64,000 nucleotides of DNA from Baylisascaris procyonis (taxonomy: Eukaryota; Nematoda; Chromadorea; Rhabditida; Ascarididae), in the NCBI GenBank assembly GCA_037389465.1, contig JAZARR010000197.1, positions 1,308,001 through 1,372,000 on the forward strand, in the 5' to 3' direction. This document shows positions 26,523 to 36,351 of this stretch, in pieces. The notes under the pieces are model-generated. The model worked only from the letters and a program-made list of their open reading frames with translations, was not told the origin of the DNA and did not search any database. Within the stretch, counting starts at the first letter, position 1, and each line of letters starts with the position of its first letter. The position numbers were made by a program, and so were the translations under genes.

Positions 26523-29500
26523 TGAAAAGCCGAAACTTCAGAATGATCGAAAATTTGGTGCATCGGAGTAGATTTTTTCTGAGGTTCAAATCTACCGTCA
26601 ACTTCAAGTTCATCCATCAAATTAAAAGAAATAAGAGGCCTAATAATTTTCGCGCATTTCATGATCAATAGAACGCCGGCTGAGCTCCATTTTACGATAA
26701 CGTGGGTCGAAAAAACGAATCTTCTGTAAGAACAGTTAGAATGTGAGCCCGTTCTTGCGCATGCTCTGTCATTCGTTAGTAGCTCATGACACTGGCTGAT
26801 CTGATAAGCAGCACTAGAAAAGGCCATCGCGCTAGCTGCTACGGCACATTTATCCACATGTCTTCTAATGAGGCCTCTGATAATCAACACTTAAGTATTC
26901 CATAAGTGATTAAGATACGCATCGGGTATGATAAAGCTTAGGTGGTAATTTAGGCTTATTAAGCGAACTTCCTATGCAAGAAATCTCTGACTTGTTAGGA
27001 AAGGTTTGCTTAAGAAAAAAACGACCACAAGGCGTCAAAAGCAAAATCTACAGAAAGTAGAAGTAAAGAGAGGAAGTGGACGTCGTTTTAATCATAATTT
27101 TTATGAACAAGACCTCCAAGTTTTTGAATGAAAAGTATTTGAAACTATCAATAAATTGTTTAAGAAAAAGATAACGTAAGACGGAGAAAAATGAGCCGTG
27201 TCTAGAACGATCATAATCAAAGAACCGATATACGGAATGGACGCATACCAGTTGACGCTTACAATACGCGACTTGAAGGCATAGGCGTTAGGAGGTTAAA
27301 CAGACCACACAGTGCCTCATGGAACATGTCATAAGCTATTTTTTAATGAAGTAGCATGATGTGTACAAAAAATCATGCACATTTCGCGCTAAATTAACGA
27401 AATGGAGAAGTGCACTAGACAAGCTGGCACGATACGCACTTTTGCATCCCGCTTACGCGACCAACCGGGTTGAAAATGAATATTCCAAAATAACAACTTC
27501 ATCATTCAATCCAGCTGCCTACCCTTTCAAGTTTTCCGTTGGAGAGACTGCTACTTTAGGAGACGATTGATGTCGAAGGAGAGATCGCCCAATCAGAAAT
27601 GCAAAAAAATTAGCCCCTGCTAACGTTTGTACCTTCAGAAGCTGGTCGATCAACATAAAAGATTGATGTTCATAAACTATTTGTAGTGTAGATTCTATGC
27701 AACAAAGCAAGTTTAACCATGTTGGTTACTCAGTTGAAACTACTCAAGAGATGTTGGATATATTATACACATGCACTCACATTCATACATAAAAATCTAC
27801 GCATTGATATGATGGCGATATAATGCGCTGTGGAAAAAGATATTTGCTAAAGGAGCGCAAAAACAAAGATGAAACTAAATAAAACATTACTTGTTATAAA
27901 GAAGAATATCAGGAATCCAAATCTGATCTGATGGGATATGCAACTTCTTTATATTATTCCATTTTTCTGGATCCCAAGTGAGCTTATAATCGTACCATTG
28001 CTGAAATTTCAATTTATTTACATTTATGTGCATATAAGATAAGAGAGTCATCGATAAATAAAGGCCACTAAGAGAACGATGTAGATATAAACTGCGATGC
28101 ATAGGATTGCAACAAGTTAATTAAGATTAGAAACGAAAGGATCACTGAAATGATAAATGATAGTGAATCAAATTTAACGACATAAAAAAATGAGACGAAA
28201 ATATGGCTAACAACTGAAAATCTCGCATCTTTAAAGCAATATGATGCTAATCTTTCCAACGTACTCATTCATCTACAAAAGGAAATCACAAAAATTAGGT
28301 GTGATTCGTTTAGAAGGGCAACACCACTAATCGGCGTTCGATGGACGATGTGTATCATCGGGGTGACCTCAGTGACATTGAATTGTCAGCCTTTATTTCT
28401 TTCTTTTTATGCTCTCCATTTCTGAGAAATCTAATGCATACGAAAAGTAAACCAATAGAGTGCGTAATAATGAGTCGACGAGAGAGCAGCTTTTTTTTTT
28501 TTTTTTGGCAGAGATCTACGATCATAACAAACTGTTAGGGAAGAATAGAGTATGCTAAGTGATGTATTCATAGTCGAATCGTTGTGATCGATCGTAAAAT
28601 TAATTCTTCTGCGAAAAATTCGTTTACGAAAATTCTTTGCAAATTTTCCATTTGTAAAGCGTATTTTGGCAACGCCACCCCTTTTGTGTACGTCAATATG
28701 TGTGTTATTTTTTGTCTATCCCACATTTTCAACTCTAGAATAACTAAATCTAGAATCCGCTGTTTAGTGGGTGTTATTTGTAGCAAATGGCGACACCTAT
28801 ATTAACTTTCAGATGTCAATTTTCAGTTTGATTCAATAAATTCTAAATAAACTCGGAAGTGCCCTAAAATATTTGCATGAATTTATGGCAAGCTAGGTCA
28901 TAGTTTTTCAGGCAACCGGCTAATTAAAACACACATAACGACGAGTTTTCTTTTTACAGGAGGCTTGTAGGAGTGATCTGTTCTGTTAAGATATAAATAT
29001 ACATTGTTTGCGACACGCTAGGTTGAATCGTCTAGTGAGTCTAACTGCAATAGTGCACATCATGCTAGATCCTCTGACTTATTGTAAACAGTGATCAGTT
29101 GATGTAAAATAAGATCGAATCAGATTTAAAGTGCGGGCAAATTTTTTATCCCGTTTGATCGTCTATATCCATAAGTAGTTTTGTTATTGGGATAGTTTGA
29201 AAGTTCTTATAAGAAATTAGCTTGTGATGCACAGAAGAGGTACATAGACTTCTCAAATGAAAATTTGTAAGAACGTATAAAAACAAAATTCTTCGATCAA
29301 GATACAACATAAAAGACGTACCATTTCCAACCAAAGATTCGTTGTAAGGACCTGATTGACTTCGTCCTGAAAGAAAAAGTTCTAGGCTAATTTACTGCGT
29401 TCCAATAGACATTTCTGAGGCTTTTTGATAGCGACGTTGCAGCTATTATTGCAAAGCTCTATTAGGGCTCAATTGATAATAATTTTTCCACGCAAATATG

Positions 29501-32500
29501 ATATAAATTGCATTAGATTTATATAAAAGATTTCTTTCGATGATATAAACTTCTATTTGCAACTCGATAGTGCTACAAAAACACTGCCATCAGCTTCCAA
29601 GTGGAGAGGAGGATGGCGCAGCTTTCCTATTTTCGTAATGACCTATTGCCTTAGAAACAACTCTCATTTGAAATCCGATGTTCAGTGTCATCGGACACTT
29701 ATATTGCAAATGATTACGGAAAGTCTGATCGATCATTGAACAAAAATTTAATTTCAACCCTGCCATCCAAGCAACAGAGCAGAAACAAGCTGAATGAAAT
29801 CATTTTCTCTAAATAGACTAAACAAAAAACCACATAAAACAATTTCTTGGACTTGTGAAAATTGTAAAATAAGGTGTTCTATAAGCGCGATAACTTCGAA
29901 AGTGTTGTATAAGCTGATCACAGATTGCACACATCTCTGTAAGTTGCATAGGTTTGGGTAGGCGTACTTAAATCGGCTGAGTATTTGGGCAAGAACTGCG
30001 GATATGAATTAAGATGTGACAAATTTCGTCTTTTTTATTTAGAAAATAGTTGAATTTCAAATAAAACATTTCCCAATATCGGATTGAACCATACTGAATC
30101 TGTTTTCAGCATTGAGGTGCTCGGTGACACACTATCCTAATTTAGAGAACGCCTAATTTTTCGTGTCGCCTATAAAAGAGCGAAGTGTAATCATTTTATG
30201 CTCATTTTTTGCACTTTTATCGCCGTCCTCTTTTATCTGCTGTCTTATAACAGTAAATGTTTATCGCCCTTTAAGCGCTTTTTTTTTCTTCTTTATATCG
30301 TCCGTTAAATCATCTCGGTCATAGTTATTATTTAAACCCATGAATGCACCATTAATTAAAAACATAAGATTATTTAAGAACTATGAATGCAATTTTTTAT
30401 ATTTGCCGGTAGTTCTATTGCATATTTTTTAAAAGTAAACAAATAAACAATCAACAACTTACCATTTAGAAATTTTGCACGTGTAGCGATAACATCTAAT
30501 TTGTTATATAATATAGAAGGCTTTCTAGTGGCTACTTTAAAAGAATGTTTCGAGGGGGCTTATTCTTCTTCACTAAAGAGTATCCTATATACACAATTTG
30601 CATAGCGTTTTCTTGAGGAATATAAGCCGGCAATAGAGTTCAAAAATGATATTGCCTTAACAATCTCAACAACTGTAACTAATAATAGCAATAGTCGCTA
30701 AGATAACTATGAATAGCTATGCATACTAAATTTCCTTTCTCAGATGAATTTTCTCTCAGGTGAAGATGTTGCAAAACGATTTCTATCAACGTTTGGCGAT
30801 GGTGAGTGCCATTATGAGTTCATTGAGTGTTGTGGCACTAATTCTATCAATACCGACAATCTATATGAAAGCAGAGAATGAACGCAATTATGTTGCTTTG
30901 AAGTCCGACCAATTTAAGGTTACCATTCTTTATCAGCGATTAGTTTGTTTAAATGGGTACGCAAAATAGCGGCTTTGAAGTCATCAGTAAATAAGGTTTT
31001 CGTTTCTGGAGTAGTTCTGTCTGTGCAGAAAATTTTCCATCTTCCGTCCCTTTGCTAGCCAAATTGCAAGAACCGCTAAGATTATTTTTAGTGGTTCTTG
31101 CAATATGAAGATAGGATTGCATTAAGGAGAAAGGAGTACGGAACAGGTCTTATGAAAGGCAAGATGAGTAAGTGGAAAGCTGGTTGCCTCAAGATTCGAC
31201 ATTCAAGTCAGTATTTGATTAATTTTAAGTAGATGAAAACCGACCAAGAGGAACTGTTTTTACCGCAAATCGCTCATGTTTTACGTGGTCATTATCGAAA
31301 ACTTTTTTATCCGCTGATTTCCAAACGTTTTATGTTCGCGCTACATTCGGAAAACATCGTTTTTGTTTGAAAATCACAGCACTTATTATCGGCATTCTTT
31401 TTTCTTCCTTTATATATCGATCTAACAATTAATCTAGAGCAATTCCACACCATAAATCCTAAACAAGTCATAATGTCATTAAAACCTTCTATTCGATATT
31501 CCTGTAATTCACTGTTATTCTCAATCGTCATTTTATATTCCACTGATCAGTGACTTGCAGTGCCTAAAATGCCTAAATATCGTACATTTAGTATATTTAT
31601 ATAACTCTAGAAAGCTTCTTGAGGTGCATATATAGCATATTACCTTTCAAGCACTTACCTACTTGTTTGAGTTTTTACCATATTCATAGGTGGATGTAAA
31701 TCGCATGTGGAAAGAAATGCATATACTCTCGGCGAAGGGAGAACAACCGGCTTTCTTCTCTCGTAGACAACGCTCTCCTTGGACAAACAATATGTGCTCT
31801 GGCTGCATTCAGCTTAGGTATTAAAGACCTACCATTCATTCAAGTTTTCTCGATATCTCATATAGTATACCCCACTATTACGACACTCATCTTTTCGAGA
31901 TCTTTCGACACGAGAGAGAAATTAGTGCTTCTTTAAAATTCGCATTAAATTAAATTAAAATTCATTAAATTAAATTGAACAAACCCCATACGGAATTTAA
32001 ATACACAAAGCCATCTCCTCTCACCGATCAACAGTAGTCGATCACTAGTAGTGAAATTCTTACAGCCGAAGTCGTAGTTAGATGCGAAATAAATACGAGA
32101 GAGAATTAAAAATTGGACAGGTTCTGAAGAAAAGATTGCCAAAGACATGGAACTTTTGGCATAATTTTTTAATTAAGTCCAGCGAGTCACAAATTTCAAA
32201 GAAAATGACCAAGTCCCCCAAGTTTATTTGGAAATAATAAGTCGGAAAATATTCCGACATTGAGACGGTAGGTACTCATGCATAATTAAGATATAATGCT
32301 CAGCTGAAGATATATAATGCTCAGTTGAAGATATTTATAAAAACCCTAAAATGTCTACTGCGACATTCATGTCGTCTGACCATATTTTAAAAATTTTGCT
32401 GCTCACTTCTGCTTTTCATTGGAGTTTAAAAAGCTGAAATAAAAACCCACGGTTGAATTAATAAAGGGTCCAGCCATAAGACGGATGTGGGTATTTGTGT

Positions 32501-35500
32501 TTACTTTTACGATATATCTTCCCGTTTAAATTTCTATCAGCATAATAAGCATTCCTTCTTTCCATAAGATGCAGAAAGTTGCAGCTGCCCAACAGGCCCT
32601 CCAGGGCTTGGCGGACCAGCAGGTGAGGATGGAGTACCAGGCCTTGCTGGAAATCCAGGACCAGCTGGAGAGGACGGCTTTGATGTCGAACTAGCACCTG
32701 AAGATGATCTACCGTGCGTTATCTGCCCAGCTGGACCACCCGGACAACGGTATTGAGAATTATTTTTCAAAGCGTATATAAGCTTACTCTATCCCATCCT
32801 CCTATCTCAAGAATCTGTGCGCTTTCTTTCTCAGTCCCCGCCTCGTCCATCGGGGAACGACAGAAGGCGTAAAACTTTCAAACACCCCTATCTATCGCCG
32901 TAGAGCGATAAATTACTAACTTCTGGATTCCCCATATTAAGCGCCTTGTGGAATTAACCTGCCTGCTTTCTTCAGAAAACTCTCAACAATCAAAAACAAG
33001 CCTGATGTGGCGCTGTTCCCCAACTCCGAGTTTTTTTTTCTAAACCGAGGCTTCCCTCTCTAATCATTCAACCCATAGGTATTCATACACTTTCCTATTT
33101 TTGCAAGTCACCATATTCACCTCATAAGGCGCATTATATGTCGTTTAAGCCTGCGGTATATGCGCATGTGCATTTCTATCTGCCCTGAATCTAGAATAAC
33201 TAAGCTTGATAGATGCACTCAACACTATAAGGTGATCGACCCTACACGATGTTTTCAATTTATCGACATCACAGCGAAGCAAGTCGAAGAAGTGTTTTCA
33301 TGACCTCACTCATGAGAAGAACTAGTATTATGAATTATTACGAAATAATAATGCGCGCAATGATGTATTATAATTTCACTTGAATTGGCGGCTCGTAGAA
33401 ATTTTCAGCAAAAAACTTGTTCCTCTGGATGAGATGTGCGATTCTACACTAGCTACAAAATACAGTCAAGCTTTATACACGTTCAATAGAAAATAGTGGT
33501 TTAAGCGGTTGATCGAATTGTTTGAAAATTGAAATTTGGCATGGGTGATTATCCTAGGATTTAGAAGATATTCCGTTCACCTTCTAATCTCAGCTTTGGT
33601 GATTCCTAAGCTGAAACTACAGAAGAGATGGACATATACGTACGTACATCTATGCACAAATGCAACCTCACCATAAAACACTGTGGAAATGCAGATTTCC
33701 TATAGCGCATAAAAATGCACATTTTTGTAGATTTGTAGCATATGATTGGATCAATTGAAACATGAGTGCATTAAAGCCAAAATTTCGTCATTTGTTAGCA
33801 AGTTGAGATGTTGCTTAGTGCGACGAGTGATGCTGCAAAAGGGCACATTGTGTCAGTTGCCCTAGCACACGGTTGCAATTATCTGTTCACAATTTTGACT
33901 TTTAAAATGTTAAGTCAAGCAGTCTTATAGCAGTATTCACCTAAATAAGAAAGTTTAATCGATATAATAATGAAATGAGTAAAGACTAATTAGGTCATAC
34001 TTCACTGAATGATATTTGAGGTGCAGTGTTATTAATTTCTAAAAAAGAATGCACGAGAAAATAGCATTCATTCATCATATCTTTTCTAAATTCACTCAGC
34101 ATATCGAGTAATTTCCAACGAATAATTAAAATATTGCTAATTTTCAACGAATAATTAAAATATTGCGTTCCTGACGAAATTGCTCATAAAAATCAACATA
34201 AGCGCCACTCGCAGATTGCTTGCAAACTTTTAGAAATGTCTAAGTGTTTTTCATTCTTTTCCACCCAAAAAAGTGCAGCGTTTTGTATTACACAGATTAT
34301 ACTCATCGAATTTCATAATCGTGAGGCTAGCAATTTCGACATTGAAATAACCATAGAAAGAGATGCACCCATATGTAAGTATTCCATGTATACACGATGT
34401 AATGCTTACATGATAAGCTCTGAAGACGGAAAAAATACAGAAAGACAGAATAAAATCACTAGTGAAGATGCATTACAAATGAAGGATATTAAAGAGAGAC
34501 AATAGGCGAATATTTGAGCGCAATTTTAGAGTTTATAATTTCGGTTGATGCGAAGAGATGAATTCCAATTGAATATAAAGACGAATTTGTTATGCGGTTG
34601 GTGTTTAATGGCTGCATTATCCACGCTCAGCTGCAATGCAACTATGATTTAGTAAGTAACTTCAGCCTCCCTTCAAATGATTTTCATATTCTTCCAAAGG
34701 AATGAAAAAAAAGGCTGATAGTGCACGATTGCAAAATTCCTCAATCAAAATATTCATAACGGTAATTATTGGTATGTGTGTGTGTGAAAGAAGGATGATT
34801 CCTTGAAATATTTTGCACGTTTTCCTCGAGAAAAGAAGGTACGCGCTAGGGGCAGAATGCGATTTCTGAAACCTGAAATAACTATTAAAAAGAGAAGATG
34901 ACGATGTGGTTTGCTCGAAATGAATTTATTTCGTTAACTTCTTCGCTTTTCTCATGTTTCATAAATTGCGCTATATCCTTTCGAACGTCCTTTTTGCACA
35001 AGAAGAACCATCAGCCTTATCCTTCACACACTTATGCGACTTCAGATTTTTCGTTAGATTAGCAAATAGGCTTCTAGGTAGTCGAACGATTTTGCAGTTC
35101 AAATCGACCGAAGATTAGTCTCCACAGTCTCGTGTAAAGCATCTGTAAACCTTACAGAAATGCTGATAACCAGAAAATGAAACACTCAACACTTTCAGTG
35201 GATTGCAAGGCGAACGAGGCCAAACTGGAGAGCAAGGTCCACGAGGACAGCAAGGTTCACCTGGTATAATAGGCACTGATGGTCCTCCTGGACTATCTGG
35301 ACCACCAGGACCTCCTGGACCAAAAGGGCCACTGGGTGAGCATGGTCCTCCAGGTGATATTGCGATTGCTGGTGTTGGAATCAAGGGACCCCGAGGACCG
35401 CCAGGTCCAGCAGGTCCGATGGGTCCTACAGGGCCCCGTGGCAAACCAGCGAAAGATTCTGGCTTCGCTGGAAAGCCTGGTTCTATTGGACCTGTGGGGC

Positions 35501-36293
35501 CGCCAGGTCGATCTGGAAAACGCGGGGAGGATGGACCATGGGGACCACCTGGAGAACCAGGTTTGTTGGCTTCTGCAATTTGTAAACTGGAAAAGAAGAA
35601 CTTATTAAACTTCGCATTAGCAAACGTTCTCTTGATAGCAATGGAAAATTTGAGAAATCACGAATTCGGAGCAACAGTCTTTTTGCTTATTGACTGCTCA
35701 AATAAAAGAGTTTCAAGTCTTTCAAATACAATAGCTTTCTGATTGCTTTCGCCTTTTTTTAACGCTTCAGCCTTTTGATTTTTTTGATCAATATGAAGAG
35801 GACGAACAGCAGCAAGATTCTGTGATGAAGCATCATTTAAATTTAATTACTGTTTCTTGTTTAAGTGCCTAACATAGTGCGTTATCAATGTTCAGCAGCT
35901 AGTGCTTTAGAATTCAAATTAAATTTGTTTGTAAGCATCCGCTAAAGGTATCACGAATTACATAAGCAAAGCTTTTATAGGGATGCCAGCGGCTTATTGT
36001 CCATCGGACTGCGGCGTGTCGCAGATTTTGGCACCTGCATATATCGATGAACGGGAAGAACCACATTTGCATATCTTCAAAAAATAATTTCAAAGCAATA
36101 AAATTAATGAACATCACTGAATTGTTTTCTATACGTTCAATATGAAATGGTGAGATGCTGTCATGTATACGTAAAACATCAGTCAAGTCAAAGCCGCTAT
36201 TTTTTCAGAGCTTCACGCTCTGTGCTAAGTATTGCACCAATTGAAGAAGCGAACGCTAATGTTGAGCCAAAATCACATATGAACAATGTTTTC

Positions 36294-36351
<58 letters not shown>

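Noticed and set aside
26198..26890. 230-codon open frame on minus
   Set aside because: Its middle is a (TA)n array read as Ile-Tyr repeats, and the flanks are receptor intron 4 sequence with no family motifs.
35115..35444. Gly-Pro-rich frame on minus
   Set aside because: It is the antisense shadow of the Gly-X-Y exon of the collagen gene; Gly/Pro codons reverse-complement into Pro/Gly codons.
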